Part shown: positions 1 to 7,931 of the stretch, piece after piece | Numbering within the stretch: position 1 is the first letter of the stretch | Layout of the letters: each line of letters opens with the position of its first letter | NCBI RefSeq assembly: GCF_021532315.1 | Contig: NZ_JAKGAO010000013.1 | Span: forward strand, 62,001 to 126,000 | Direction of reading: 5' to 3' | Source: Paenibacillus tarimensis | Lineage (GTDB): Bacteria; Bacillota; Bacilli; Paenibacillales; Paenibacillaceae | DNA length: 64,000 nt | Made by a program: the position numbers and the translations under genes | The notes under the pieces: model-generated | Databases searched by the model: none | The model's input: only the letters and a program-made list of their open reading frames with translations | Told to the model about the DNA's origin: nothing

Positions 1-1030
1 TGTCAGCCGCTTCATCATGCTCCCCAAGCCGCTCCAGCAGCGGCTGCACATGCTCGCCGAGCACGTTCACCATCACAACCGGCGTCATCAGCGACGGATC
101 GCCTAGCGGCAGGTTGCAGACCGCGCGGATATGCTGCTCAAACTGCGAGGTGCGGCATGCTTCCATTGTGTAGTGTCCGCTGTTGTGGGGCCTTGGGGCC
201 AGCTCGTTCACGTACAGCCCGTCCACCGAAGACCAGAACATCTCAACGGCTATCAGGCCTACCGCTCCAAGCCCTTCGGCAATCGCCTTCGCCAGCTCCT
301 CTGCTTCCTCCAGCACCGCTTCCGGTACCCGTGCAGGGACAATGGACAGATGCAGAATATTGTCCACATGGATGTTCTCTGCAGCCGGGAACGTCTTAAT
401 CTCGCCCCGGGAATTTCTGGCCGCGATAACGGAAAGCTCCTTATCGAAGCGGATGAACTGCTCCAGTACAAGCTCCGTGCCTGTTCCTGCCAGAGAATTA
501 TAGGCTTCGGCCAGCTCATGGCCGCCTCTGATTACCCGCTGTCCCTTGCCGTCATAACCGCCCGTTGCCGTCTTGAGCACGCAGGGATAACCAAATCTCC
601 CCGCCGCCTCTTCCAGGTCCGCAAGACTGGTAATCTCGGCATATGGCGCCACGCGCACACCCGCCGCTTCAATCGCTCTCTTCTCCCGAAGCCTGTGCTG
701 CGTCGTATGCAGCAGCCTGCTGCCCTGCGGCACCAGTGACTCCGCCATCAGCATCTCGGCCACGCCGGCATCCACATTCTCAAATTCATAGGTGATGACA
801 TCCGAGCGCGAGGCCAGCTGGCGGGCTGCTTCATGATCATCATAAGCAGCCTTGATCTGCTCCGCCACCTGCCCGCAGGGTGCATCATCCGCCGGGTCCA
901 GTGTGATGAACCGGTAGCCCATGGCACTTCCCGCCAGAGCCATCATCCGCCCAAGCTGGCCGCCGCCGAGAATACCGACGGTGCTGCCCGGTAGCACAGG
1001 TGCATGTGACTGGGTGCGGATGCTGCTCAT
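1..1030 (-). CDS. purK: N5-carboxyaminoimidazole ribonucleotide synthase (PurK), partial
   Basis: ATP-grasp enzyme of de novo purine synthesis. It carboxylates aminoimidazole ribonucleotide to the N5-carboxy form that PurE then rearranges. The minus-strand frame opens at ATG 1030 and stays open to the window edge (343 codons). An N-terminal dinucleotide-like loop ([12 protein letters not shown]) follows about 17 residues, and the ATP-grasp segments GYDGKG, VLEQF and [12 protein letters not shown] are readable. The last 40-50 residues of the usual length lie outside the window. The start codon overlaps the purE stop (ATGA, 1027-1030), which indicates translational coupling in a purEK operon. 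Confidence 0.96.
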   Translation of the reverse strand, partial: MSSIRTQSHAPVLPGSTVGILGGGQLGRMMALAGSAMGYRFITLDPADDAPCGQVAEQIKAAYDDHEAARQLASRSDVITYEFENVDAGVAEMLMAESLVPQGSRLLHTTQHRLREKRAIEAAGVRVAPYAEITSLADLEEAAGRFGYPCVLKTATGGYDGKGQRVIRGGHELAEAYNSLAGTGTELVLEQFIRFDKELSVIAARNSRGEIKTFPAAENIHVDNILHLSIVPARVPEAVLEEAEELAKAIAEGLGAVGLIAVEMFWSSVDGLYVNELAPRPHNSGHYTMEACRTSQFEQHIRAVCNLPLGDPSLMTPVVMVNVLGEHVQPLLERLGEHDEAAD

Positions 1031-1512
1031 AAAGTATCACTGCTTTCCATGACTTCCCTGCTGATCCGGTCACGCCTTGCCTGCACGCGCTGCTGCAGCT
1101 CCGGATCAAATGCCCCCAGCAGCTGTGCCGCCAGCAGTCCCGCATTCGTTCCCCCGGCGTTGCCGATGGCAACAGTCGCAACCGGGATGCCCCCCGGCAT
1201 CTGGACGATGGACAGCAGCGAATCCATGCCGCTTAGCGCCGATGATTTTACCGGAACGCCAATAACCGGAAGGATTGTCTTCGCAGCAACCATCCCGGGC
1301 AGATGCGCGGCGCCTCCTGCGCCCGCAATGATAACCTTCAGGCCGCGCGCGGCTGCCGTCTCGGCATACTCGAACATCAGGTCAGGCGTCCGGTGAGCCG
1401 ATACAACCTTCTTCTCATAAGGAATTTGCAGTTCTTCCAGAACATCGCAAGCCAGCTTCATGGTATCCCAGTCTGATTTGCTGCCCATGATGACGCCAAC
1501 AAGTGCTGACAT
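1027..1512 (-). CDS. purE: N5-carboxyaminoimidazole ribonucleotide mutase (PurE)
   Basis: Class I PurE, 161 residues, the usual size. It converts N5-CAIR to CAIR in de novo purine synthesis. The N-terminus carries the family signature [14 protein letters not shown] and the glycine-rich [11 protein letters not shown] loop follows near residue 70. I chose ATG 1512 over the in-frame GTG 1524 because the ribosome binding site (AGGTGGG) ends about 7 bases before 1512 and overlaps the GTG. It is the first gene after a leader with a guanine aptamer and terminator, and is coupled to purK downstream. The remaining pur genes would be expected to the left of the window. Confidence 0.97.
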   Translation of the reverse strand: MSALVGVIMGSKSDWDTMKLACDVLEELQIPYEKKVVSAHRTPDLMFEYAETAAARGLKVIIAGAGGAAHLPGMVAAKTILPVIGVPVKSSALSGMDSLLSIVQMPGGIPVATVAIGNAGGTNAGLLAAQLLGAFDPELQQRVQARRDRISREVMESSDTL

Positions 1513-1550
1513 GTAGTTACCCACCTTCTATATAAAGTGCCATACTGCCC

Positions 1551-1600
1551 AAAATAGAAAAATCCCGTCGGAACCCTTCTTGCAAAGGGCCCGATACGGG
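1551..1600 (-). terminator. Intrinsic terminator in the purE leader
   Basis: On the minus strand a long imperfect hairpin (CCCGTATCGGGCCCTT pairing with AAGGGTTCCGACGGG) is followed by ATTTTTCTATTTT. It lies 38 bases before the purE start and downstream of the guanine aptamer, so it is the likely off-state of the riboswitch. Confidence 0.8.
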
Positions 1601-1817
1601 ACGCGAGCTGATAATATGCCGTCTGTCCCGATCTTCTCGCATCTCCAGGGTCGGCGCATCTGCGCAGTTCCAGCCGCAGCAAGCACCGCCTCATCAATCG
1701 AATCGGCTTTGCACCAAACGCCCTGCAACCGCTGCATACAGCACATGAAACGCGGTTGTACGGAAATAGACAGCAGAAGGCTGCTCGTCTAGGGAGCAAC
1801 CTGTTTCTATTATCATG
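1601..1817 (-). other. Long purE leader segment between aptamer and terminator
   Basis: About 217 bases separate the guanine aptamer from the terminator, more than the short platforms usual for this riboswitch class. One clear hairpin is seen near 1770-1793 (GGTTGCTC pairing with GAGCAGCC), without a U-tract. Open frames cross it but run through the terminator and show no recognisable protein, so I do not call a gene. Confidence 0.5.
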
Positions 1818-1884
1818 CTCGTAGTCCGAAAATTTATGGTTTCCGGGTAGAAACTTCCAGGCCATATTCCTGAATTTATACGAG
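1818..1884 (-). promoter_or_regulatory. Guanine (purine) riboswitch aptamer, purE
   Basis: Read on the minus strand it has all parts of the purine aptamer: a P1 helix CTCGTA/TACGAG, a P2 hairpin (CAGG/CCTG), the J2/3 core AAGTTTCTACC, a P3 hairpin (CGGAAA/TTTTCG) and J3/1 reading GACTACGAG. The C in GAC of J3/1 is the specificity base for guanine or hypoxanthine; a T would mean adenine. Confidence 0.95.
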
Positions 1885-1925
1885 TTTGTATGAAAGTTCA
1901 CTTTATAACGCTTAAAACTTTCTTT

Positions 1926-1954
1926 AGTTTAACAATCCTCCTGTAGGTTGTCAA
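1926..1954 (-). promoter_or_regulatory. Sigma-A promoter of purEK
   Basis: TTGACA at 1949-1954 and TAAACT at 1926-1931 are separated by 17 bases. Transcription would start about 35 bases upstream of the guanine aptamer. Confidence 0.8.
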
Positions 1955-1964
1955 CGTCAGAACA

Positions 1965-1999
1965 CGAACGATAGAATTTATTTTAATATTTATAGTTCG
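1965..1999 (-). promoter_or_regulatory. Paired PurBoxes (PurR operator), purE
   Basis: CGAACGATA (1965-1973) and TATAGTTCG (1991-1999) form an inverted pair 17 bases apart, the layout known for the Bacillus PurR repressor. The near box starts 10 bases upstream of the -35 hexamer. The same geometry recurs at 6097-6131. Confidence 0.82.
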
Positions 2000-2097
2000 G
2001 TTTTTACTTGCTCGTCTCCTGAAGTATCGAAATCTCAGCCCGGCTGTTGATTTATTTCATGAAAAATCACGCTTCATCCCGGCGCACCTTCCCACTG

Positions 2098-4278
2098 CTA
2101 ATCCTCCCGGTCCTTCTTCCCGTTACCTTTTCCGTTTCCCTTACCTGGTTGTTCCCATTCCGGATCGTCATTGACATTGTCATTGTCATTGTCATTGTCA
2201 TCGTCGTCCTCACCGCCCCCATCGCCCTCGTCGTCAGTGTCGTCAGCGCGCCCGCTTCGCTCCGCTTCCTTCTTCCCGTTATCCTTGCGGTTTTCTTCCC
2301 GCTCCTCGTTCTCTTTTTTATCTTTCTCCTTTACCTTGTCTTTCTTGTTGCCTTTGTCTTCCTGCTTGGACTCCCGGGCAATCGCTAAGTAGGGGTCATA
2401 GCCATCCGGCACGGGAAACGGCCGCACTGGCTCGCCGGCGAGTGCCAGACTCATAATTCGCTGGAACAGGACAGCCGGGTAGGTCCCGCCTGTGGCCTGC
2501 ATGTAGTGGTCTGCGTCTGTCTTGTCATATCCCATCCAAATCGCAGCTGCCAGCTCGGGCGTGTAGCCCGCAAACCAGATATCCTTCGAACCGTCCAATC
2601 CCTGAAACATCTCCGTATCCGGCAGCTGTGTCGTACCAGTCTTCCCTGCAGCCGGCCGTTCTAACGCCGCACGGGTCCCTGTTCCCGATTTCACCGCCTC
2701 CTCAAGCAGCAGCGTCATCGTATAAGCATCATTCTCGCTGAGCAGCCTGGTCTTTGCGGGACTTGCCTCGCCAATCACCGTGCCCGCCTTATTCTCAATC
2801 CGGACAATCGCATGGCTCTCCATCATCATGCCGCCATTTGCAAATGCGCCATATGCCTGGCCAAGCTCCAGAGGAGATACGCCCTGCTGCAGGCCGCCCA
2901 GTGCCAGGCTCAAATTCCGGTCCTCCGGCAGCAGCTTGAAGCCGGCTTTCATCGCGTAGTCCCAGCCCTTACCAAGACCGATCTCGTTAAGCAGCCATAC
3001 AGCCGGTACATTATAAGAGTGGACCAAGGCCTCTTTTAACGAAACCTCCCCCCTGCTGCTGCCGTCATAGTTACGGGGCCTGTAACCGCCGATATCCAGC
3101 TCTCCGTCATAAAGACGGGAATCCGCCTTGTAGCCCTCTGCGAGCGCGGGGGCATAGACGGATATCGGCTTAAAGGCCGAGCCCGGCTGCCTGCGGATCT
3201 GGCTTGCCCGGTTAAGTCCCCTGTATACCTGACCGCCCCGCCCTCCAACCAGACCGCGAATCGCGCCGGAGGACGGCTCGCTGACCACAGCTCCGCTCTG
3301 AACCGGTATATCGTCAGCCTGTTCCGGAAACATGCTGTTATCAGCGTATACCTGCTCTACCGCCTCCTGCACCTTCGGGTCCAGATGCGTATAGATCCGA
3401 TATTCCCCGCTCAAGAGCTCACGCTCGGTCAGCCCGTATGTTTCCTCCGCCTCCTGGAGCACATAATCTACATAATACGGGTACTTGCGGCCTGGCGCTT
3501 CCCGCTCGCCTGAGGTCCTGATTGGCTCGGCTTGGGCTTGTTTCCGCTCATCTGCCGTGATATAACCCTGCTCTGCCATCAGCTGGAGAACCAGATTGCG
3601 GCGTTCCAGCGCCCTGCCTTCATCAGTATAAGGAGAGTAATGCGAGGGGGCCTTCGGCAGCGCGGCCAGCAGAGCCGACTCCGCAAGCCCAAGCCCTGCA
3701 GCAGACTTGCCAAAGTAAACTCTGGCCGCCTGCTCTACTCCCCAAGCCCCTTCTCCAAAATAGATCTGATTCATATACATCTCCAGGATTTCATCCTTGT
3801 CATAAACCAGCTCAATCTTGACCGCCATTGCGGCTTCCTTCAGCTTGCGCGCCATGGTGCGGTCTGCGTTCAGCAGAACGTTCTTGGCCAGCTGCTGGGT
3901 AATGGTGCTTCCGCCCTCGACAACTCCCCCAGCCCTTATATTGCGGACCGCGGCTCTGCCAAGCGCACTTAGATCTACGCCTTCATGCTCATAAAACCGT
4001 TTATCCTCTACCGCCACAACGGCATTAACCAGGTGCTTCGGGATTTCCGCTAGCGGAACCGGAATGATTTTGGAGGAGGATAAGGCCGCATACTGCCCGC
4101 CATTGCGGTCAAACAGCAGTGTCTGCCCATGCAGCGGCTCTCCAAGCTTGTTTATATCCTGGGAAGAAACCCACCATGCTCCTATCAGCAGCAGAGCTGC
4201 CGCCGCGATGAGGGCCGCTCCCGCTGCTCTGCGTACATACCGCCGCTTACTTTGAAGCTTCTTAGGCTTATTCAACAT
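2098..4278 (-). CDS. Class A penicillin-binding protein (PBP1A family)
   Basis: Bifunctional peptidoglycan glycosyltransferase and DD-transpeptidase, 726 residues. A positively charged N-terminus and one membrane helix (about residues 17-36) precede a GT51 domain with EDKRFYEHEGVD and GGSTITQQLAKN. The transpeptidase domain shows SAFKP, SYN (in HSYNVPAVW) and KTGT. The last 80 or so residues are a charged low-complexity tail, first lysine/glutamate-rich, then acidic with Asp-Asn repeats, then Gly-Lys-Asn. I chose ATG 4278, which has AAGGGGG 7 bases upstream; a longer frame from 4377 would run back through the preceding gene's terminator. The paralogue type within class A cannot be told from sequence alone. 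Confidence 0.95.
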   Translation of the reverse strand: MLNKPKKLQSKRRYVRRAAGAALIAAAALLLIGAWWVSSQDINKLGEPLHGQTLLFDRNGGQYAALSSSKIIPVPLAEIPKHLVNAVVAVEDKRFYEHEGVDLSALGRAAVRNIRAGGVVEGGSTITQQLAKNVLLNADRTMARKLKEAAMAVKIELVYDKDEILEMYMNQIYFGEGAWGVEQAARVYFGKSAAGLGLAESALLAALPKAPSHYSPYTDEGRALERRNLVLQLMAEQGYITADERKQAQAEPIRTSGEREAPGRKYPYYVDYVLQEAEETYGLTERELLSGEYRIYTHLDPKVQEAVEQVYADNSMFPEQADDIPVQSGAVVSEPSSGAIRGLVGGRGGQVYRGLNRASQIRRQPGSAFKPISVYAPALAEGYKADSRLYDGELDIGGYRPRNYDGSSRGEVSLKEALVHSYNVPAVWLLNEIGLGKGWDYAMKAGFKLLPEDRNLSLALGGLQQGVSPLELGQAYGAFANGGMMMESHAIVRIENKAGTVIGEASPAKTRLLSENDAYTMTLLLEEAVKSGTGTRAALERPAAGKTGTTQLPDTEMFQGLDGSKDIWFAGYTPELAAAIWMGYDKTDADHYMQATGGTYPAVLFQRIMSLALAGEPVRPFPVPDGYDPYLAIARESKQEDKGNKKDKVKEKDKKENEEREENRKDNGKKEAERSGRADDTDDEGDGGGEDDDDNDNDNDNVNDDPEWEQPGKGNGKGNGKKDRED
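2170..2205 (-). repeat. Hexanucleotide tandem repeat in the PBP tail
   Basis: Six hexamer units on the plus strand: ATTGAC, four perfect ATTGTC, then ATCGTC. On the coding strand each unit adds Asp-Asn (or a variant). Gain or loss of a unit keeps the frame. Confidence 0.9.
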
Positions 4279-4363
4279 AAGTGTTCCCCCTTCTCTTGCT
4301 GTGTCCTTGCACTTGGTAAAGAACATTCGCAAGCAGGGGAGCATTTGAGGGATAGCCCGATGT

Positions 4364-4409
4364 AAAAAAACAGGCATCCAGCCGGATCAAATGACCCGTC
4401 TGAATGCCC
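4364..4409 (-). terminator. Intrinsic terminator after the purine permease
   Basis: A minus-strand hairpin, GGCATTCAGACGGGTCA pairing with TGATCCGGCTGGATGCC, is followed by a run of seven T. It separates the permease from the PBP gene. Confidence 0.88.
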
Positions 4410-4435
4410 GTTACCATTAATTCAACTTAATAAGA

Positions 4436-5824
4436 TCAGTGCCCGCCGAGGAACGCATACCGCAGGACAATTAGGATTGCAAGCACCCACATCAGCCAGT
4501 GAATGGAATATTTCTTCTCAGCTCGGCCCGAAACATTCGCCAGCGCAGCCAGCAGAACATAGAACACGATACCGAACGAGATACCGTTAGCAATGTTATA
4601 CGTAAACGGCATCAGCGTAATGGTCAGGAATGCAGGAATTGCGTATACCATGTCAGAAAAATCAATTTCCTTGACGGATTGCATCATCAGTACGCCAACA
4701 ATGATCAGCGCCGCATTTGTCGCAGCTGCCGGTACAAGCGCCACTACAGGAGCCAGGAACAGCGCGAGCAGGAAGCATACGCCTGTTGTAACAGCCGTCA
4801 AGCCGCTGCGTCCGCCCTGCGCGATACCGGAGGAGCTTTCCACGAATGCCGTAACCGTACTTGTACCGAGCATCGCGCCGCCGCTGACCGCTACCGCATC
4901 AACGAACATCGCCTTGCCGACTGTCTTCTTGCCTTCTTCCGGATTCTTCATAACGCCTGCGCGGTTCGCCGTACCGACGAGCGTTCCGAAGGTATCGAAC
5001 AGCTCTACGAATGTAAAGGTCAGAATAACGGATACAAGACCAACCTCCAGAACACCTTTGAAGTCAAAGTGCCAGAAATTCAGCTGGCCAAAATCAGGAA
5101 TCCATGTTGCGTTCTCAAGTGAAGAAGTGTTGATATCGCCAGTGAAGGCCGCAATAATTGTTGTCAGGACGATACCGAAGAGAATCGCGCCCGGCACGCG
5201 CATGACCATCAGGCACGCAATCAGCAGAATGCCGATTAACGTCAGCAGCATGCCGTGATCGTTGAAATCACCGAGGTGAATAACCGATTCAAAGCCAAGC
5301 AGATTTGTATATGTACCAGCTGGCACATCCTGCGTAGTTTCAACCGCAATTGTCAGAATGCCGCTTCCCTTCAGGCCAATGATGGTGATGAACAGCCCGA
5401 TCCCCACCGTTATGGCATGCTTGAGGCTGTCCGGTACAGCGACAAGAAGCATCTGTCTTACCTGTGTAACTGTCAGAATGATGAAGATGATACCCGAGAG
5501 GAATACCGCCGTCAGACCCATCGCTGGAGATATAGGTGTATCCGTCGCGCTTGATGCCAGTATCGTAGCTGCAAAATAAGCGTTAAGCCCCATACCCGGC
5601 GCTACCGCTACAGGAAAATTAACGAACAATCCCATGGCGATCGTAAAGATACCCGCTGCAAGCGCCGTTGCCAGAAACACGCTGTAAAAATCAAGTCCTG
5701 CACCTGAGAGGATGCCCGGATTGACAGCCAGTATATAGGCCATCGTCATGAATGTCGTCAAGCCTGCCATAATTTCCGTTCTGACATTCGTGCCCAGCTC
5801 TCTGAGCCTAAAGAAACGTTCCAT
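4436..5824 (-). CDS. pbuG: Hypoxanthine/guanine permease, NCS2 AzgA/PbuG subfamily
   Basis: Proton-coupled purine base importer of the cytoplasmic membrane, 462 residues, with many hydrophobic segments throughout. The N-terminus (RLRELGTNVRTEIMAGLTTF, then MTMAYILAVNPGIL) is typical of the AzgA/PbuG branch, as are the PVAVAPGMGLNAYFA and TVTAFVESSSGIAQGGRSG stretches. GGAGG lies 11 bases before ATG 5824. The leader carries a guanine aptamer, a terminator and upstream PurBoxes, which support a guanine/hypoxanthine substrate rather than uracil or xanthine. The symbol is by analogy with Bacillus subtilis; the closely related PbuO cannot be excluded. Confidence 0.92.
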   Translation of the reverse strand: MERFFRLRELGTNVRTEIMAGLTTFMTMAYILAVNPGILSGAGLDFYSVFLATALAAGIFTIAMGLFVNFPVAVAPGMGLNAYFAATILASSATDTPISPAMGLTAVFLSGIIFIILTVTQVRQMLLVAVPDSLKHAITVGIGLFITIIGLKGSGILTIAVETTQDVPAGTYTNLLGFESVIHLGDFNDHGMLLTLIGILLIACLMVMRVPGAILFGIVLTTIIAAFTGDINTSSLENATWIPDFGQLNFWHFDFKGVLEVGLVSVILTFTFVELFDTFGTLVGTANRAGVMKNPEEGKKTVGKAMFVDAVAVSGGAMLGTSTVTAFVESSSGIAQGGRSGLTAVTTGVCFLLALFLAPVVALVPAAATNAALIIVGVLMMQSVKEIDFSDMVYAIPAFLTITLMPFTYNIANGISFGIVFYVLLAALANVSGRAEKKYSIHWLMWVLAILIVLRYAFLGGH

Positions 5825-5860
5825 TGGTTAATACGCCTCCCAAATAGTTATCCGAACAAA

Positions 5861-5903
5861 CAAAAAAGAACCTCCGAGCGTATCGATCCGTCTCTTAGGT
5901 TCT
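5861..5903 (-). terminator. Riboswitch-controlled terminator before the permease
   Basis: Minus-strand hairpin AGAACCT ... AGGTTCT followed by TTTTT, 37 bases before the permease start and downstream of the guanine aptamer. Confidence 0.82.
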
Positions 5904-5961
5904 GCGCAAAAGAGGAATAGTATTCCCATACGGTTCCGGTTACCGGGGGTACTGTTCCTGC

Positions 5962-6030
5962 TTTTCGTAGTCAGATCATTACGGTGACCTCGTAGAGACT
6001 CCCGGGCCAATCCCCGGGATTATACGAAAA
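5962..6030 (-). promoter_or_regulatory. Guanine (purine) riboswitch aptamer, permease
   Basis: Minus-strand P1 is a perfect TTTTCGTA/TACGAAAA. P2 is CCCGGG/CCCGGG, J2/3 contains AGTCTCTACG, P3 is AGGTCA/TGATCT, and J3/1 reads GACTACG, whose C specifies guanine. All core positions of the class are present. Confidence 0.96.
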
Positions 6031-6056
6031 GAGCTATGCTGTTGTTTTTCAAATTC

Positions 6057-6086
6057 ATTCTAAGCGCCGTCCATACGTATTGTCAA
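6057..6086 (-). promoter_or_regulatory. Sigma-A promoter of the purine permease
   Basis: TTGACA at 6081-6086 and TAGAAT at 6057-6062 with an 18-base spacer, just upstream of the aptamer. Confidence 0.8.
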
Positions 6087-6096
6087 CGAAAAATAT

Positions 6097-6131
6097 CGAA
6101 TGATCACATAATTTGTCACATGGAATGTTCG
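6097..6131 (-). promoter_or_regulatory. Paired PurBoxes (PurR operator), permease
   Basis: CGAATGATC (6097-6105) and GAATGTTCG (6123-6131) are inverted, 17 bases apart, and start 10 bases upstream of the -35 hexamer, the same spacing as at purE. The near box is less conserved than the purE boxes. The far box lies 7 bases from the end of the Crp/Fnr gene. Confidence 0.62.
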
Positions 6132-6138
6132 GTTTTCG

Positions 6139-6822
6139 TCATTCCAGCCGCATCATCGTGTCCAGATCAAAGATCAGGATCTTCTTGTTCTCCACCCTGA
6201 TCATGCCGTTCTCCTGAAGGTCCAGCAGCACCTTGGTGACCGTCTCGCGCACAGCTCCCACCATGTCAGCCAAATGCTGATGCGTCAGCTTCATATTGAT
6301 CAGAACGCCTTCCTCCGTACTTCTGCCATGCTCCTCTGCCAGCCTCGCCAGCCGTTTGATAATACGGGTCCGAACATTAAGGAAGGTCAACTCATAAATC
6401 TGCCGGTTGGCCCTGCGCAGCCGCTCCATCGTATCCTCAAGCAGATGAATAACTAGCCGCGGATCTGATGCTATCAAGTGTTCAAAATCACTTCGTCCAA
6501 GCGCATACAGCTTAACCGGCTCAGCCGCCTCCGCAGTGGCCGACCGGACAAGCCCAGGCCGGATCAGCGCCATTTCACCGAAATAATCGCCTTCCCGCAA
6601 CGTAGCTAGGATCACTTTCTTCGTTCCGTCAAACGTGTATATATCCACTGAACCAGACCGGATAAAATACATGTTATCCGCTTCATCCTTCTCGAAGAAG
6701 ACGATTGTCCCCCTTTTGCAGACCGTCTCCCGGATGTAAGGCAGCACCTTATCCAGCAGGTCCGGATCGATTGCCCCAAAGAAAGGGATAGCGGAGCACA
6801 GCTGCTCTTTGTTGATCGGCAT
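6139..6822 (-). CDS. Crp/Fnr family transcription regulator
   Basis: Cytoplasmic DNA-binding regulator, 227 residues. A cyclic-nucleotide-binding fold (residues about 15-130, with GTIVFFEKDEADNMYFIRSG and LREGDYFGEMALI) is joined by a long dimer helix to a winged HTH. The recognition helix reads GAVRETVTKVLLDL, keeping the Arg-Glu pair of E. coli CRP. No cluster of N-terminal cysteines is seen, so an Fnr-type iron-sulfur sensor is unlikely; the ligand is unknown. I chose ATG 6822, preceded by GGGGGAG; upstream in-frame ATGs lack a site. It follows the HD-GYP gene by 52 bases in one apparent operon. A Crp-like palindrome at 7835-7850 may be its own target. Confidence 0.9.
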   Translation of the reverse strand: MPINKEQLCSAIPFFGAIDPDLLDKVLPYIRETVCKRGTIVFFEKDEADNMYFIRSGSVDIYTFDGTKKVILATLREGDYFGEMALIRPGLVRSATAEAAEPVKLYALGRSDFEHLIASDPRLVIHLLEDTMERLRRANRQIYELTFLNVRTRIIKRLARLAEEHGRSTEEGVLINMKLTHQHLADMVGAVRETVTKVLLDLQENGMIRVENKKILIFDLDTMMRLE

Positions 6823-6874
6823 AGGTCTCCCCCATTTCATCCGAGTGGACTCAAGATGGAGACACTGCCGGTCG

Positions 6875-7717
6875 TTATTGAGATACCGCTTGGATAAACG
6901 CCCGGACAGCCGCTCCATCGTACGATATCTCTATTTTCGACAAAAGATGCTCGATTCCTTCATTGAAGGACCTCAATTGCTCTCCGTGCCTATACCGGTC
7001 AAACGCATTGGCAATCCCGCAAATCTGGGCGGATAAGCGAACCTGATCCCCCCGAAGCCCGCGGGGGAAGCCCTTTCCGCTGAGCTCCTCATGATGCTCC
7101 AGCACAATATGTGCCGATAGAAGCGGCAGATCCGGCAGGCGGCGGATCATATCATAACCCTTCTGAGGATGCTCCAGCCTGCTCTGCGCCCGATCCTTAT
7201 CCGTGATATAACCGATATCGTGCAAAAGAGAGCCAATCGCCAGCATCTTCAGATGCTGACCGGTATAGGGGAGCTGACGACCGGTTGCTACAGCCAGCAT
7301 ACAGACGTAGGCGCTATGAGCCGCCAGCTCGGACCACTTACTTCCGTCACCCTCCAGCCGCTCTACGGGCGGGAACACTGGAGCTTCAATCGCGAAGGCT
7401 GCAAGCTCGGTAGCCAGCCCCATAACTGCTCCGCCCTGGAAGCTCCCGCTGCGTTCAACATCTCTGAAAACCTGGAGCACCGTTTCATAAGCTGCCCGCT
7501 GCAGCTCTTCTGCCTTTTGAACCGGATAAGCGCTCTGCTTCTGACCGGCAGCCATGTTATCAATCAGTACAGTGTCTACATTCAGACCCCCGAGCACTGT
7601 AATCAGGCTGATATTCAAGACTGTCCCCTTGGGCATGAGCACCCGCCCGTCGTTAAAGTAGACAGGGGCGCCAAGCCGGTCCCCTTCCCGAAGCTTTCGC
7701 ACTGGTACTACCATCAT
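6875..7717 (-). CDS. HD-GYP domain protein, putative cyclic-di-GMP phosphodiesterase
   Basis: 280 residues. A short beta-rich N-terminal region (VPVRKLREGDRLGAPVYF) precedes an HD-GYP domain with LLHDIGYI, the HHEELSGKGFPRGL segment and downstream AQICGIANAFDRY. The metal-binding HD pair and the HHE motif are present. The loop reads GKGFP rather than GYP, a variant seen in active and inactive members, so activity is not certain. ATG 7717 has GGAG 8 bases upstream and is preferred over GTG 7726. First gene of an operon with a Crp/Fnr regulator, which suggests a signalling role linked to that regulator. Confidence 0.9.
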   Translation of the reverse strand: MMVVPVRKLREGDRLGAPVYFNDGRVLMPKGTVLNISLITVLGGLNVDTVLIDNMAAGQKQSAYPVQKAEELQRAAYETVLQVFRDVERSGSFQGGAVMGLATELAAFAIEAPVFPPVERLEGDGSKWSELAAHSAYVCMLAVATGRQLPYTGQHLKMLAIGSLLHDIGYITDKDRAQSRLEHPQKGYDMIRRLPDLPLLSAHIVLEHHEELSGKGFPRGLRGDQVRLSAQICGIANAFDRYRHGEQLRSFNEGIEHLLSKIEISYDGAAVRAFIQAVSQ

Positions 7718-7834
7718 TCTGCACACTCCAATATCCCGATCATTGGGAGTGGCTCAAAACCTAAGTAATAGGTCTGAATCCACTCCCTAGGTAACTTGTT
7801 AAACCATGGTAGCACAGGTACCGGCCAGAATTCT

Positions 7835-7850
7835 GTAACCACAGTTACAA
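7835..7850. promoter_or_regulatory. Crp-like palindrome upstream of the HD-GYP/Crp operon
   Basis: TGTAACCACAGTTACA is TGTAA-N6-TTACA, the geometry of a CRP box (TGTGA-N6-TCACA). Its centre lies about 42 bases upstream of the start expected from a weak -10 (TACCAT, 7807-7812), which has no good -35. That placement suits a class II activator, possibly the Crp/Fnr protein of the same operon. Confidence 0.55.
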
Positions 7851-7867
7851 AATGGGAGTTATCACAG

Positions 7868-7912
7868 CAAAAAAGCTGCCTTCCCGGATGGAATATCCGG
7901 AAAAACAGCTTA
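7868..7912 (-). terminator. Intrinsic terminator after guaA
   Basis: A minus-strand hairpin starts AAGCTG ... CAGCTT with an inner CCGGAT/ATCCGG helix and ends in TTTTTTG, 19 bases after the guaA stop. Confidence 0.9.
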
Positions 7913-7931
7913 TCCATTTTACAAATTCAAC

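Noticed and set aside
1458-1901. Minus-strand frame of 147 codons in the purE leader
   Set aside because: It runs through the guanine aptamer, the terminator and into purE; no motif and no suitable start.
2047-2388. Hydrophobic plus-strand frame of 113 codons
   Set aside because: It is the complement of the Asp/Asn/Lys-rich PBP tail, which produces Val/Ile/Leu-rich translation by composition alone.
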